A stretch of DNA of 64,000 nt from Exiguobacterium aurantiacum (GCF_024362205.1 NZ_CP101462.1:586501-650500); one strand, 5' to 3'. Numbered from the stretch's first letter, positions 17,344-27,879 are shown. Translations and numbers: made by a program. The notes: generated from the letters alone by a model not told the origin.

Positions 17344-18297
17344 ATGCAACACGCAACCGAGTTACCGGAAGAACAGCCGAAGCTGTCGGCGGTCCCGCCG
17401 CAACGACCGGATTCGACGAAGAAGAAAGCGCAGCTGAAGAAGAACTTGATCGGCTGGGCGTTCGTCGCCCCGACCGTCCTGTTCGTCATCGCCTTCATCT
17501 ATTACGGCATCTTCTATAACGCCTATCACTCGCTGTTCTCGTGGGACGGCATCTCGTTCGAGAAGACGTACATCGGCTTCGAGAACTTCGGCCGTATGTT
17601 CAGCGACCCGGAATTTTATAACGCGCTCAAGAATACGGGCATCTTCACCGTCTTGACCGTGACGATTCAAGCCGGGCTCGGGCTCGTCTTGGCGTACCTG
17701 CTCCACACGAAAGGCGTCGGCCGCACGTTCTTCAAGTCGGTGTTCTTCTTCCCGGTCGTGTTGAGCCCGGTCGTATTGGGTGCCGCGTTCTCACAAATCT
17801 TCGACTTCCAGTTCGGCTATATCAACGAATTCCTCCGCATGATCGGTCTCGGTGCGTTCGAACAGAACTGGCTCGGAGACCAGGACGTCGCCTTGTACGC
17901 CATCATCTTGATCAACATCTTCCAATGGACGGGCTCGTCGATGATCATGTACTACATGGCGATGCTCGCCATCGAGCGTGAAGTGTTCGAGGCGGCCAAT
18001 ATCGATGGCGCCGGCTTCTGGCGCACGCTCTGGAGCGTCGTGTTCCCGAACTTGAAAGGGACGACGTTCACGCTGACAATCCTCGGGGTCATCGGCGGAC
18101 TGAAGACGTTCGATATCGTCTGGATCTCGACGCAAGGCGGACCGGGTAACTCGACCGAGGTCATCTCGACGTACCTGTTCCGTAAATCGATGTTGCACCA
18201 AGAGGTCGGCTACGCCAGCGCCGTCGCCATCATCTTGCTGATTATCGCGCTCAGCATCACGTACTTCCAGACACGCGTACAGAAGAAAATGGACTGA
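17344..18297 (+). CDS. sugar ABC transporter permease (MalF-like)
   Basis: A 317-residue inner-membrane permease with a charged N-terminal tail (about 1-35) and six predicted spans. The ATPase-docking EAA loop reads EAANIDGAGFWRTLWSVVFP near residue 220. It pairs with the next gene to form the channel. No ATPase gene lies in the operon, so a shared MsmX-type ATPase encoded elsewhere is expected to power it. Confidence 0.92.
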   Translation: MQHATELPEEQPKLSAVPPQRPDSTKKKAQLKKNLIGWAFVAPTVLFVIAFIYYGIFYNAYHSLFSWDGISFEKTYIGFENFGRMFSDPEFYNALKNTGIFTVLTVTIQAGLGLVLAYLLHTKGVGRTFFKSVFFFPVVLSPVVLGAAFSQIFDFQFGYINEFLRMIGLGAFEQNWLGDQDVALYAIILINIFQWTGSSMIMYYMAMLAIEREVFEAANIDGAGFWRTLWSVVFPNLKGTTFTLTILGVIGGLKTFDIVWISTQGGPGNSTEVISTYLFRKSMLHQEVGYASAVAIILLIIALSITYFQTRVQKKMD

Positions 18298-18309
18298 GGA
18301 GGGATACCC

Positions 18310-19095
18310 ATGGAAATCCAAACGAAAAAAGGAAGATGGCTCACCAATCTCGGCTTGTCGCTCATGGCGGTCGTCTGGTTGTTCCCGATCTTCGTCATGT
18401 TCAAAGAGAGTTTACGGGTCAACGGCTTCAGTAACTATATCGCGACGTTACAGAACCCGAACTTCCCTCAGTTTGTCTTCAACAGTTTCATCGTCGCGTT
18501 CTTTATGATCCTCATCTCGATCTCGTTTCTTGCCTTTGCGGCGTTCGGCTTCTCGAAGCTCGAGTTCGCGGGGAAACGGTTACTCTTCAACCTCGTCTTG
18601 GCCGGACTCATGTTGCCGGTCGCGTCGCTCATCGTCCCGCTCTTCTTCACGCTGCGCAACCTTGACGGCTTAAACAGCTACTGGGGATTGATCGGAGCCG
18701 AGGTGGCGTTCTTCCTCCCGTTCGGGCTCATGCTCATCAAGAGCTACTTCGACGAGCTGCCGAACGAGTTGATGGAAGCGGCCCATATCGACGGGGCGAC
18801 GACGTTCCAAATCTTCTATAAGATCATGATGCCGCTCGCCAAGCCGGCACTCGCGACGGCGACGATTTACGCGTTCCTCAACTCATGGAACGAGTACTTG
18901 ATGGTCCTCACGTTCATGACGGACCCGGCCTATCAGACGGTGACGATGGCCCCGACGTTCTTCACGGAAGCGCTCGGTGGTGATCCAGGTAAACTGTACG
19001 CCTCGCTCGTGTTGATCAGCTTGCCGACGATGGTGTTCTATATCTTCTTCCAACGCTTCTTACAGAAAGGCATGACTTCGGGAGCGGTCAAATAA
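18310..19095 (+). CDS. sugar ABC transporter permease (MalG-like)
   Basis: A 261-residue partner permease with six spans. The EAA loop is EAAHIDGATTFQIFYKIMMP near residue 157. It begins 12 bases after the previous stop with GAGGAGGG in the gap. The C-terminus QKGMTSGAVK is the typical MalG-family ending that contacts the ATPase. Confidence 0.92.
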   Translation: MEIQTKKGRWLTNLGLSLMAVVWLFPIFVMFKESLRVNGFSNYIATLQNPNFPQFVFNSFIVAFFMILISISFLAFAAFGFSKLEFAGKRLLFNLVLAGLMLPVASLIVPLFFTLRNLDGLNSYWGLIGAEVAFFLPFGLMLIKSYFDELPNELMEAAHIDGATTFQIFYKIMMPLAKPALATATIYAFLNSWNEYLMVLTFMTDPAYQTVTMAPTFFTEALGGDPGKLYASLVLISLPTMVFYIFFQRFLQKGMTSGAVK

Positions 19096-19113
19096 TCGAT
19101 TGAGGTGAATCAA

Positions 19114-21102
19114 ATGTATGTAGGAGTAGATTATTATCCAGAACAGACGGACCGCGCCCTGTGGGATGAGGACGTCCGCTTGATGAAAGAGCTTGGTGTC
19201 AACGTGATCCGCATGGCGGAGTTCGCGTGGACGATGATGGAGCCGGCCGACGGCGAGTTCGATTTCTCATTTTGGGATGAGGTCGTCGACACGTTCGGCA
19301 AGGACTTCGACGTCATCCTCGGCACGCCGACGGCGACGCCACCGGCCTGGTTGATCGAAAAATATCCGGACATCTTGCCGGTGACGGCGGACGGGGTCCG
19401 CATCAGTTTCGGCGCCCGCCGCCACTATACGGTCAACAGCTCGGTATACCGTGAGTATTGCGAACGCATCACGCGGAAGATGGCGGAGCGTTACGGGAAA
19501 CATCCGGCCGTCATCGGCTGGCAGACCGACAACGAGTACGGTCACGAGAAATCGGACCGCTCGTACGGCGACGTCGACCAAGTCGCGTTCCAAGCCTGGC
19601 TACAAGACCGCTATGAGACGCTCGACGCGTTGAACGCGGCCTGGGGGACCGTCTTCTGGAGCCATACATACTCGGAATGGAGTCAGATTCCGGTCCCTCG
19701 TACCGTGTTCCAAGAGCACAACCCGTCGCTCCTCGTCGATTTCGACCGCTTCTGTTCGGACGCGTACCGTTCGTTCAACAAGCTCCAAGTCGACACGCTT
19801 CGACCGCTCATCCATGACGACGCGTTCATCACGCATAACCTCGTCTATAGCGACATGGCGATCAACCAGCAACAGATGGCCCAAGATCTCGATTACGTCT
19901 CGTTCGACAACTATCCGGTCTGGGGCGGGTTGCCGGAGCCGAACCGGTTCGAGAAGACGGCGCACGACCATGACTTATGCCGCTCATCGAAACAAGGCAA
20001 AGGCTTCTGGGTGATGGAGCAGCTCAGCGGTGCGCAAGGCTGGAGCCGCATCGGCTACTTGCCGCGACCGGGCCACATCCGTCTATGGACGCATCAGGCC
20101 GTCGCCCGCGGCGCCGAAGCAATCGTCTATTTCCGCTTCCGGGCCGCCCATTTCGGGACCGAGGAGTTCTGCCACGGCATCATCGACCACGACGGCAAGC
20201 CGAAACGGAAGTTCGATGAAGTGCAAGGCGTCATGAAAGAATTGACGACGCATGGTGACATGATTAACGCCGCCGACTATCGAGCTGATGTCGCTGTCTA
20301 TTACGACCAAGAGAACTTATGGGCGTGGACGCATCAGCCGCACTCGGACGCGTTCAACTTCAAGCAAGAGTTCGTCCGTTTCTACGGAGCGGCCGTCCGC
20401 CAAGGTGTCAACACGGACATCGTCTTCCCAGGGGACGCGCTCGACAAATACAAACTCGTCGTCGTGCCGCTCTATTTCCTCGGAAATGATACGTTCGATG
20501 CATCGCTCATCGACTATATCGAGAACGGTGGCCACGTCATCTTCACGTACCGGACGGGCGTCAAAGACCCGATCAACCGTTGTCACTTCGACACGCTACC
20601 GGGCAAGTTCGCGAAATACGCCGGCATCGAGATCGATGAGTACGAAAGCTTGCAGGCAGTGCAGTCGAACCGGGTTCGCTTGGGCGACTATGTCTCTGAG
20701 GCGAATACCTGGTGCGACTTGATCACGCCGAAAGGTGCCGACGTGGTCGCGACGTATGAGCAGGCGTTCTATAAAGGGACGGCCGCCGTCACGCGTCACA
20801 CGTACAAAGGCGACGTGACGTATATCGGCTCATCGGTCGACGATTCGATGCTCGATACGATTTACAATGAGGCGCTCACGCGCGCCGGCATCGATGCGAA
20901 CCGTCTCCCGGACGACGTCGAGAAAGTCGACCGCCATGGCGACGGATACGTCATCCGCTTCTACATGAACCACTCGACAGACGTGACGTCTACGGTCGAC
21001 GTGTCAGGCGACTGGCAAACGCTCGATGGGGATTTGGTATCAGGCAAGCTCGAGCTCAACCCGCTCGATGTCGTCATCTTGAAGCAGGAGGTGGGGGCAT
21101 GA
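19114..21102 (+). CDS. beta-galactosidase, GH42
   Basis: A 662-residue cytoplasmic beta-galactosidase with no signal peptide. The GH42 start VGVDYYPEQTDRALWDEDV is clear. The acid/base Glu lies in WQTDNEYGHE near residue 146, and the nucleophile Glu in FWVMEQLSGAQGW near 302. A trimerisation/Rossmann-like domain (about 390-590) and a small C-terminal beta domain follow. ATG 19114 is six bases after GAGGTG, so the upstream GTG is part of the ribosome site. It hydrolyses imported beta-galactosides to feed the gal genes. The stop overlaps the next start (ATGA). Confidence 0.93.
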   Translation: MYVGVDYYPEQTDRALWDEDVRLMKELGVNVIRMAEFAWTMMEPADGEFDFSFWDEVVDTFGKDFDVILGTPTATPPAWLIEKYPDILPVTADGVRISFGARRHYTVNSSVYREYCERITRKMAERYGKHPAVIGWQTDNEYGHEKSDRSYGDVDQVAFQAWLQDRYETLDALNAAWGTVFWSHTYSEWSQIPVPRTVFQEHNPSLLVDFDRFCSDAYRSFNKLQVDTLRPLIHDDAFITHNLVYSDMAINQQQMAQDLDYVSFDNYPVWGGLPEPNRFEKTAHDHDLCRSSKQGKGFWVMEQLSGAQGWSRIGYLPRPGHIRLWTHQAVARGAEAIVYFRFRAAHFGTEEFCHGIIDHDGKPKRKFDEVQGVMKELTTHGDMINAADYRADVAVYYDQENLWAWTHQPHSDAFNFKQEFVRFYGAAVRQGVNTDIVFPGDALDKYKLVVVPLYFLGNDTFDASLIDYIENGGHVIFTYRTGVKDPINRCHFDTLPGKFAKYAGIEIDEYESLQAVQSNRVRLGDYVSEANTWCDLITPKGADVVATYEQAFYKGTAAVTRHTYKGDVTYIGSSVDDSMLDTIYNEALTRAGIDANRLPDDVEKVDRHGDGYVIRFYMNHSTDVTSTVDVSGDWQTLDGDLVSGKLELNPLDVVILKQEVGA

Positions 21103-23165
21103 TCTATCGCTTCGACAACCGCTTTGTGATTGAAGGAAAAAACCTCGCCTTCGTGTTCGATGTCGACGCTCGCGGACGACTCGTCCATCAATACCTCGGG
21201 GGTCGGCTCCATGAAGCCGATTACGCCGAGCTGCCGGACGCACGCATCCTGCACTCGTCGTTCGAGACACCAGAAGGCGTCGCCGCGTACGAGTTCGCCT
21301 CGTTCGGCGACCTCGTCTATACGGAACCGACGTTGAAAAGCCATACAAAGCGTGAACGGCTGCACGCCTTCACGTTCCAGGATGCCCGCATCGATGGCGA
21401 CACGCTCGAGATTGACCTGTTCGATTCGATTCAACAGTTGACGGTGACGCTGCACTTCACGGTGTATGCGGCGTATGACATCATCGAACGCAAGATGACG
21501 CTTCAGGCTGGCGAGACGGTGACGCTCGAGAGCGCGCAGTCGTTCAGCCTCGGATTGACGGAACGTAAGCTTCGCCTCAGCCATTTATCAGGGGCGTGGA
21601 CGAGCGAGTTCCAGCTCCAGCAAGGCGACTTGCTCCCAGGCAAGAAGACGATCGAGAGCCGCCGCGGTTTGACGAGCCACCAAAGCAACCCGTGGTTCGC
21701 CCTCGACCAATCGGCGACGGAAGAAAATGGTGAGGTTATTTACGGCTTCCTCGGTCACTCTGGTAACTGGGCGATTCACTTCGAACGCGACCAGTTCGGC
21801 TTCACGCAAGTGACGGGCGGGCTCAACTCGTTCGACTTCGCGAAGAGACTCGAAGCAGGCGATTCGTTCACGACACCGACCGGCTATATCGGTTACACGC
21901 AACAGGGCTTCGGCGGCATGAGCCGGAACGCGCACGATTTCGAGCGCGACGTCATCATGCCGGAACGGACGCGCGAGACGCTCCGCCCTGTCTTGTATAA
22001 CTCATGGGAAGCGACGTATTTCGACGTCAGCGAGGACGGCCAGAAACGGCTCGTCGATAAGGCGGCCGCAATCGGCTGCGAACTGTTCGTCGTCGACGAC
22101 GGCTGGTTCGGCGAACGGAACTCGGACGCGGCCGGTCTCGGTGACTGGCACGTCAACACGACGAAGTTCCCGAACGGGCTCGAGCCGCTCATCCGCTACA
22201 TCGAGGATAAAGGCCTCCAGTTCGGTCTCTGGGTCGAACCGGAGATGGTCAACCCGGATTCAGATCTCTACCGGGCGCATCCCGATTGGATTTACCAGAC
22301 AAACGGCCGCCCGTCGACGACGTCGCGCAACCAGTTCGTGTTGAACTTGGCGCTGGCGGAAGTCGAGGCGCACGTGACCGGGTTATTAGATGATTTGCTG
22401 TCGAAGCATACGATCCGCTATATCAAGTGGGACATGAACCGGGCCTTCTCAGAGCCGGACAGCCCGCAGTTACGTGACGCGAAAGAGCTGTGGCTCCGTC
22501 ATACGGAAGCCGTCTATCGCATCTTAGATACGCTCCGGGCGAAACATCCGGACGTCGCTTTCGAGTCATGCGCCGGCGGCGGGGGTCGAATCGACCTCGG
22601 TGTGCTGACGCGTGTCGAACAAGTCTGGACGAGCGACAATACCGACGCGCTCGACCGGCTCGAGATTCAGGAAGGCTTCTCGTACGCCTATAACGCCAAG
22701 ATGATGAGCTGTTGGGTGACGGACGCGCCGAACTGGTTGAACGGCCGCTCGCTCCCGCTCAAGTTTAGGTTCGTCAGCGCGATGCAAGGCACGCTCGGCA
22801 TCGGCGGCAACCTGCTCGAATGGAGTCAGGACGATTTAGATGAGTCGGCAAAATGGATCGAAACGTACAAGGCGATCCGTCCGCTCATCCAGCACGGCAC
22901 GAGCTATCGCCTCGCCTCGCTCAAGACGGACGGGGTACATGCGATGGGTTATACGCACGGGGAGGATTACGTCGTCCTCGTCAACGCCGACCGTCGTCAT
23001 TACGGTAAGAACCGATTGCGCGTCAAACTCGCCGGGCTCGACCCGGAGCGCGTCTACGTCTACGACGACCGACGCGTGAGCGGACGCTATTTGATGGAAC
23101 AAGGCCTTACATTCACACAACAACAGGACTATGACGCGTATTGCCTGGTCATCCGCCCGGCATGA
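21099..23165 (+). CDS. alpha-galactosidase, GH36
   Basis: A 688-residue cytoplasmic enzyme, slightly shorter than the common 720-740 residue bacterial type. The N-terminal beta domain runs to about residue 280. The barrel has NSWEATYFDVSEDGQ, FVVDDGWFG, LWVEPEMVNPDSDLY, the nucleophile Asp in IKWDMNR near 449 and the acid/base Asp in WTSDNTDALDR near 510. SCAGGGGRIDLG is also characteristic. It hydrolyses terminal alpha-galactose from melibiose- or raffinose-type sugars. It overlaps the beta-galactosidase stop by four bases and precedes galK. Confidence 0.93.
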   Translation: MIYRFDNRFVIEGKNLAFVFDVDARGRLVHQYLGGRLHEADYAELPDARILHSSFETPEGVAAYEFASFGDLVYTEPTLKSHTKRERLHAFTFQDARIDGDTLEIDLFDSIQQLTVTLHFTVYAAYDIIERKMTLQAGETVTLESAQSFSLGLTERKLRLSHLSGAWTSEFQLQQGDLLPGKKTIESRRGLTSHQSNPWFALDQSATEENGEVIYGFLGHSGNWAIHFERDQFGFTQVTGGLNSFDFAKRLEAGDSFTTPTGYIGYTQQGFGGMSRNAHDFERDVIMPERTRETLRPVLYNSWEATYFDVSEDGQKRLVDKAAAIGCELFVVDDGWFGERNSDAAGLGDWHVNTTKFPNGLEPLIRYIEDKGLQFGLWVEPEMVNPDSDLYRAHPDWIYQTNGRPSTTSRNQFVLNLALAEVEAHVTGLLDDLLSKHTIRYIKWDMNRAFSEPDSPQLRDAKELWLRHTEAVYRILDTLRAKHPDVAFESCAGGGGRIDLGVLTRVEQVWTSDNTDALDRLEIQEGFSYAYNAKMMSCWVTDAPNWLNGRSLPLKFRFVSAMQGTLGIGGNLLEWSQDDLDESAKWIETYKAIRPLIQHGTSYRLASLKTDGVHAMGYTHGEDYVVLVNADRRHYGKNRLRVKLAGLDPERVYVYDDRRVSGRYLMEQGLTFTQQQDYDAYCLVIRPA

Positions 23166-23187
23166 GCAAAGAAAGGGATGGAGTCGT

Positions 23188-24372
23188 ATGCTTTCATTTG
23201 ATTCAGCACACCTGAACGAACAGTTCGAGACCGTGTTCTCGGCAAGCCCCGAGCGAAGCTTCTTCGCACCGGGCCGCATCAACTTGATCGGCGAACACAC
23301 CGATTACAACGGAGGCCACGTCTTTCCATGTGCCATCACGTTCGGCACGTACGGGCTCGTCCGCAAACGTGAGGATGAATTGATCCGCGTCTACTCGCTC
23401 AACTTCGAGGACGTCGGGGTCGTCTCATTCCCGGTGACGGATGGGACGTATGAGACGGATCACGACTGGGCGAACTACGTCAAAGGCGTCGTCGCGCTCC
23501 TGCGCGCGGATGGGTATGCGGTCGGAGGGTTCGATTTCCTCCTCGCAGGCAATATCCCGAACGGCGCCGGACTGTCATCGTCGGCCTCGCTCGAACTCGT
23601 GACGGCGCTCATGATCAATGAGGTGTACGGACTCGGTCTCGAACGGATTGACCTCGTCCATCTCGGACAACGCGTCGAGAACGACTTCATCGGCGTCAAC
23701 TCCGGCATCATGGACCAGTTCGCCATCGGCATGGGCAAGGCGGACCACGCCATCCTGCTCGACTGCGACACGCTCCATCACGACTATGCGCCGATCAAGC
23801 TCGACGGCTATGACATTTTGATTATGAACACGAACAAGCGTCGCGAACTGGCCGATTCGAAATATAACGAACGCCGCACCGAGTGCGATACGGCGCTCGG
23901 CTTGCTGCAACAACACTTCGATGTCGCCTCGCTCGGGCAATTATCGGTCGAGACGTTCGAGACGGTGGCGGACGAGTTCCCGGAGACGCTCCGGAAACGG
24001 GCCCGTCATGCCATCTCGGAGAACGAGCGGACGAAGCTCGCCTTCACCGCGCTAGAGGATGGACGGCTCGACACGTTCGGTCAACTGATGAACGACTCGC
24101 ACGCGTCACTGAAGCATGATTACGAAGTGACGGGCCGTGAGCTCGACACGCTCGTCGCCACGACGCAAAGTTGCGACGGCGTCATCGGCAGCCGGATGAC
24201 AGGCGCCGGCTTCGGCGGCTGTGCCATCGCCATCGTCGACAAGACGGCGACGGAAGCAGTCATGCAGACGGTGTCGACCGTGTATGAAGCAGAGATCGGC
24301 TACGCGCCGACATTTTATATCGCGTCCGTCGGAGACGGCGCGCGTGAACTCGTAGAGGAGGAAGTGAAATGA
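23188..24372 (+). CDS. galK: galactokinase
   Basis: A 394-residue GHMP kinase that phosphorylates galactose at C1 with ATP. The signature PGRINLIGEHTDYNGG near residue 27, the ATP-binding GNIPNGAGLSSSASLE near 125 and the C-terminal MTGAGFGGCAIAIV near 345 are all present. The ATG at 23188 follows GGGATGGAG; longer frames run into the preceding gene. The stop overlaps galE by four bases. It is the first of four Leloir-pathway genes. Confidence 0.96.
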   Translation: MLSFDSAHLNEQFETVFSASPERSFFAPGRINLIGEHTDYNGGHVFPCAITFGTYGLVRKREDELIRVYSLNFEDVGVVSFPVTDGTYETDHDWANYVKGVVALLRADGYAVGGFDFLLAGNIPNGAGLSSSASLELVTALMINEVYGLGLERIDLVHLGQRVENDFIGVNSGIMDQFAIGMGKADHAILLDCDTLHHDYAPIKLDGYDILIMNTNKRRELADSKYNERRTECDTALGLLQQHFDVASLGQLSVETFETVADEFPETLRKRARHAISENERTKLAFTALEDGRLDTFGQLMNDSHASLKHDYEVTGRELDTLVATTQSCDGVIGSRMTGAGFGGCAIAIVDKTATEAVMQTVSTVYEAEIGYAPTFYIASVGDGARELVEEEVK

Positions 24373-25376
24373 GTGTACTCGTCGTCGGAGGGGCCGGTTA
24401 TATCGGCTCCCATGCAGTCCGCGCCTTGCTTGCGCGCGGGGAAAACGTCATCGTGATCGACAACCTGCAGACCGGGCATATCGAATCGGTTCCGGAACAG
24501 GTCCGTTTATTTAAAGGGGATATCCGCGACCGCGCCTTCATGGATCAGACGTTCGCGAACGAGTCGATCACCGAGGTGCTCCATTTCGCCGCCAACTCGC
24601 TCGTCGGTGAGTCGATGGATGAGCCGTTGAAGTATTACGACAACAACGTCTTTGGGACACAAGTGTTGCTCGAGACGATGCGGAAACATGGCGTGACGCG
24701 AATCGTCTTCTCCTCGACGGCCGCGACATATGGCGACCAGGACGAGATGCCGATCCGAGAGACGGCCGCGACGAACCCGACGAACACGTACGGGGCGACG
24801 AAACTCGCGATGGAGACGATGATGAAATGGTGCGACCGCGCCTTCGGCATCCGTTTCGTGGCGCTCCGTTACTTCAACGTCGCCGGTGCTGACCCGACCG
24901 GTGAGATCGGTGAGGACCATATGCCAGAGACGCACTTGATTCCGCTCGTGCTCGAAGTGGCGAACGGGAAGCGGGACGCCATCACCGTGTTCGGCGACGA
25001 TTACCAGACGCCGGACGGGACGTGCATCCGCGATTACATCCACGTGCAAGACCTCGTCGACGCCCACGTGCGCGCACTCGACTATTTGAAAGAGGGCGGT
25101 GCGAGCGACGTTTTCAATCTCGGCACGGAGACAGGACTATCGGTGCTCGAAATCATCGAGGCGGCCCGTCGCGTGACGGGACATGCCATCCCGGTGCAGA
25201 TGGGCGTCCGTCGTGCCGGTGACCCGGCGATATTGATCGCGTCACCGGACAAGGCGAAACAAGTGCTCGGCTGGACACCATTACGGTCGACGGTCGATAT
25301 CATCCTCGCCGACGCCTGGAACTGGCACAAGCATCATCCGGAAGGTTATAAACATGTCGAAGGGGTGAGACGATGA
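24369..25376 (+). CDS. galE: UDP-glucose 4-epimerase
   Basis: A 335-residue extended SDR that interconverts UDP-galactose and UDP-glucose. VVGGAGYIGSHAVRALL binds NAD. HFAANSLVGESM near 76, FSSTAATYGDQDEMP near 117 and NTYGATKLAME (Tyr-x-x-x-Lys) near 144 are catalytic. ADPTGEIGEDHMPETHLIP near 180 is the GalE substrate motif. It overlaps galK and galT by ATGA at both ends, indicating strict co-translation. Besides galactose use it can supply UDP-galactose for the surface polysaccharides in this window. Confidence 0.96.
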   Translation: MSVLVVGGAGYIGSHAVRALLARGENVIVIDNLQTGHIESVPEQVRLFKGDIRDRAFMDQTFANESITEVLHFAANSLVGESMDEPLKYYDNNVFGTQVLLETMRKHGVTRIVFSSTAATYGDQDEMPIRETAATNPTNTYGATKLAMETMMKWCDRAFGIRFVALRYFNVAGADPTGEIGEDHMPETHLIPLVLEVANGKRDAITVFGDDYQTPDGTCIRDYIHVQDLVDAHVRALDYLKEGGASDVFNLGTETGLSVLEIIEAARRVTGHAIPVQMGVRRAGDPAILIASPDKAKQVLGWTPLRSTVDIILADAWNWHKHHPEGYKHVEGVRR

Positions 25377-26887
25377 TCGAATCTACGATTGAAGCGCTCG
25401 TCGAGGCAGCGATCCGCGAGGAACTGATCACCGAGCAGGATCGCATCTACTCGCGGAACCGTGTCCTCGCCCGAATCAATCAACTCGATTTCACGAAACC
25501 GACGTTCGTCCCGCACGATTCGATTCCGAACCTGCTCGAGACGTTGACGGAGCATGCGGTCGAACGCGGGTTCGTCGACGATTTATTGGAAGAGAAGGAC
25601 CGCTTCATGGCCGAGGTCATGGACGTGTTCGTCTCGAAACCGTCCGAGGTGACGCGCACGTTCAACGCGCTTCGAACTACCGATGTTGAAGCGGCGACGG
25701 CTTTCTTCTATAAGATGAGTCAGGCGTCGAACTATATCCAGACGAAACGGATCGCCAACAACATCACGTACCAGGCACCGACGCGCTACGGCACGCTCGA
25801 CATCACCATCAACCTGTCGAAGCCGGAGAAGGATCCGCGTGAGATTGCGCTCGCTCGTCTGCAACCGACGCCGGAGACGAACTATCCGAAAGGGCTGCTC
25901 GCGATTGAGAATGAAGGTTACGGCGGTCACTTGAAACATCCGGCCCGAGCCAATCACCGCATCATCCCGCTCACGCTCGGCGGACAGGCATGGTCGTTCC
26001 AATATTCGCCGTACCTCTACTACAACGAGCACTCGATTTTGTTGTCGAACGAAGTACGCGACATGGTCATCGACCGGGGTGCGTTCGAGCGTCTGCTCGA
26101 TTTCGTGTCGCAGTTCCCGCATTACTTCGCCGGGTCGAACGCGGACTTGCCAATCGTCGGTGGATCGATTTTGACGCACGACCATTACCAGGCCGGCCGC
26201 TACCGGTTTGCGATGGACGACGCCAAGGTCGTCTCGACGTATCGCTCGGACCGTTACGACCAAGTCGAAATCGAGACGCTCTATTGGCCGCTCTCGATCG
26301 TCCGGCTCCGCTCCCGTCAGAAAGAGCAGCTCGTCATGTTGGCGAATCAGTTGCTCGGCCATTGGCGCGAGTATGCCGACGGTGACATTGTCCCATATTC
26401 GGGTGAGACCCGTCACAATACGGTGACGCCGATTGCGCGCCGCCGCGACGGCCGCTATGAATTAGACCTCGTCCTCCGCAACAATCGGACGAGCGATGAG
26501 CATCCTGATGGGATCTTCCATCCGCACGCCGACGTCCATCACATCAAGCGCGAGAACATCGGGCTGATCGAAGTGATGGGACTCGCCGTGTTGCCGGCCC
26601 GACTGAAGACCGAACTCGAACAAGTCGTCCGCTATGTGGCCGGTGAAGACGTCGACGTCGCGGACATGCATCGCGCTTGGGCCGAAGAACTGAAGGCGAA
26701 GCCAGGTGACGCGAAGACGATCGTCGACCAGGCTGTCGTTGACAAGTTCGTCAAAGGGCTCGAGGACGCGGGCGTGTTCAAACAGACGGTGGAAGGACAG
26801 GAACGTTTCACCGCATTCATGGCTTCGTTTCTCAGCCACGTCGATAAAGTGGAGTACGGGGCGACGACTACGGGAATGAACAGGTAA
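25373..26887 (+). CDS. galT: galactose-1-phosphate uridylyltransferase, class II
   Basis: A 504-residue enzyme of the Gram-positive class II GalT family, which is unrelated in length to the 350-residue E. coli type. It exchanges UMP between UDP-glucose and galactose-1-phosphate. Family segments NYPKGLLAIENEGYGGHLKHP near residue 180, GGSILTHDHYQAG near 262 and NTVTPIARRRDGRYELDLVLRNN near 343 are visible. It overlaps galE by four bases and precedes galM. Confidence 0.94.
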   Translation: MIESTIEALVEAAIREELITEQDRIYSRNRVLARINQLDFTKPTFVPHDSIPNLLETLTEHAVERGFVDDLLEEKDRFMAEVMDVFVSKPSEVTRTFNALRTTDVEAATAFFYKMSQASNYIQTKRIANNITYQAPTRYGTLDITINLSKPEKDPREIALARLQPTPETNYPKGLLAIENEGYGGHLKHPARANHRIIPLTLGGQAWSFQYSPYLYYNEHSILLSNEVRDMVIDRGAFERLLDFVSQFPHYFAGSNADLPIVGGSILTHDHYQAGRYRFAMDDAKVVSTYRSDRYDQVEIETLYWPLSIVRLRSRQKEQLVMLANQLLGHWREYADGDIVPYSGETRHNTVTPIARRRDGRYELDLVLRNNRTSDEHPDGIFHPHADVHHIKRENIGLIEVMGLAVLPARLKTELEQVVRYVAGEDVDVADMHRAWAEELKAKPGDAKTIVDQAVVDKFVKGLEDAGVFKQTVEGQERFTAFMASFLSHVDKVEYGATTTGMNR

Positions 26888-26910
26888 ACGAATCGAAGTA
26901 GGTGAGCCAG

Positions 26911-27873
26911 TTGAGAGAAGCAACGATTGAAAATAAGAACGGCATGCGTTTATCGGCCATTTCTTACGGGTGTGCCATGACCGAGTTGACGGCACCGGAC
27001 CGTGACGGGAATATGGACTCTGTCATTTTGAAGTACGACAGTCCCGAGCAATACCTGGAGAACCCGGTCTATCTCGGTTCTGTCGTCGGACGGATTGCCG
27101 GGCGGATCCGCAATGCGGAGATTGATGGGGTGGCCTTGACCCCAAGCGAGGCCCCGCATCATATCCACGGCGGAGACGACGGCATCACGGCCCGGCACTG
27201 GGACATGAACGTCGAGGGGCAGGCGATCACGTTCACTTATCTCAGTCCGGATGGGGAAGAAGGGTATCCCGGCAACGTCACGTTCAAGGTCGTCTATGAA
27301 TTGACGGACGACAACGAGCTCGTCGTCACGATGACGGCCCAGACGGACAAACGGACGTGGGTCAACTTGAACCATCACAACTATTTCAATCTCGGTGGAC
27401 GGCCGACGATTCATGACCATGTGTTGACGTTACCAGCCGATCATGTCGCAAAACTCGATGACGAGTCACTGCCGACGGGCGAGTTGCTTGAAGTGAAGGC
27501 GACGCCGTTCGACTTCCGTAATGGGAAGCCAGTCGGTGAGGCGATTACATCGGAGGACGAAGCCATCGTCAAGGCTGGGGGACTTGATCATCCGTTCCTG
27601 TTGAAGGAGAGGGTGACCCGGTTGCATGACCCGGTGAGCGGACGCGTCATGGACGTCGAAACGAACCAGCCGGTCATGGTCGTCTATACGGCAAACTTCC
27701 TCAGTGAAGAGACACCGGTCACGCTCGAGGGACGGCAGAAGCATAGTGCGATCTGTTTAGAAGCACAGGCGTTCCCGGACGCACCGAACCATCCAGACAT
27801 CGCCACATCGATCGAACTGAAACCCGAGGAGTTGTATCACTCGAGGACGGTTTATCGGTTTGGGGTGGAGTGA
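26911..27873 (+). CDS. galM: aldose 1-epimerase (mutarotase)
   Basis: A 320-residue mutarotase that converts beta- to alpha-galactose, the form used by GalK. Active-site His residues are seen in APHHIHGGDDGI (near 80) and NLNHHNYFNLGG (near 150), and the catalytic Glu in AICLEAQAFPDAPNHPD near residue 284. A TTG at 26911, five bases after AGGTGA, is the most plausible start; a GTG at 26902 would overlap that site. It is the last gene of the operon and is followed by a strong terminator. Confidence 0.93.
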   Translation: MREATIENKNGMRLSAISYGCAMTELTAPDRDGNMDSVILKYDSPEQYLENPVYLGSVVGRIAGRIRNAEIDGVALTPSEAPHHIHGGDDGITARHWDMNVEGQAITFTYLSPDGEEGYPGNVTFKVVYELTDDNELVVTMTAQTDKRTWVNLNHHNYFNLGGRPTIHDHVLTLPADHVAKLDDESLPTGELLEVKATPFDFRNGKPVGEAITSEDEAIVKAGGLDHPFLLKERVTRLHDPVSGRVMDVETNQPVMVVYTANFLSEETPVTLEGRQKHSAICLEAQAFPDAPNHPDIATSIELKPEELYHSRTVYRFGVE

Positions 27874-27879
27874 AAAAGC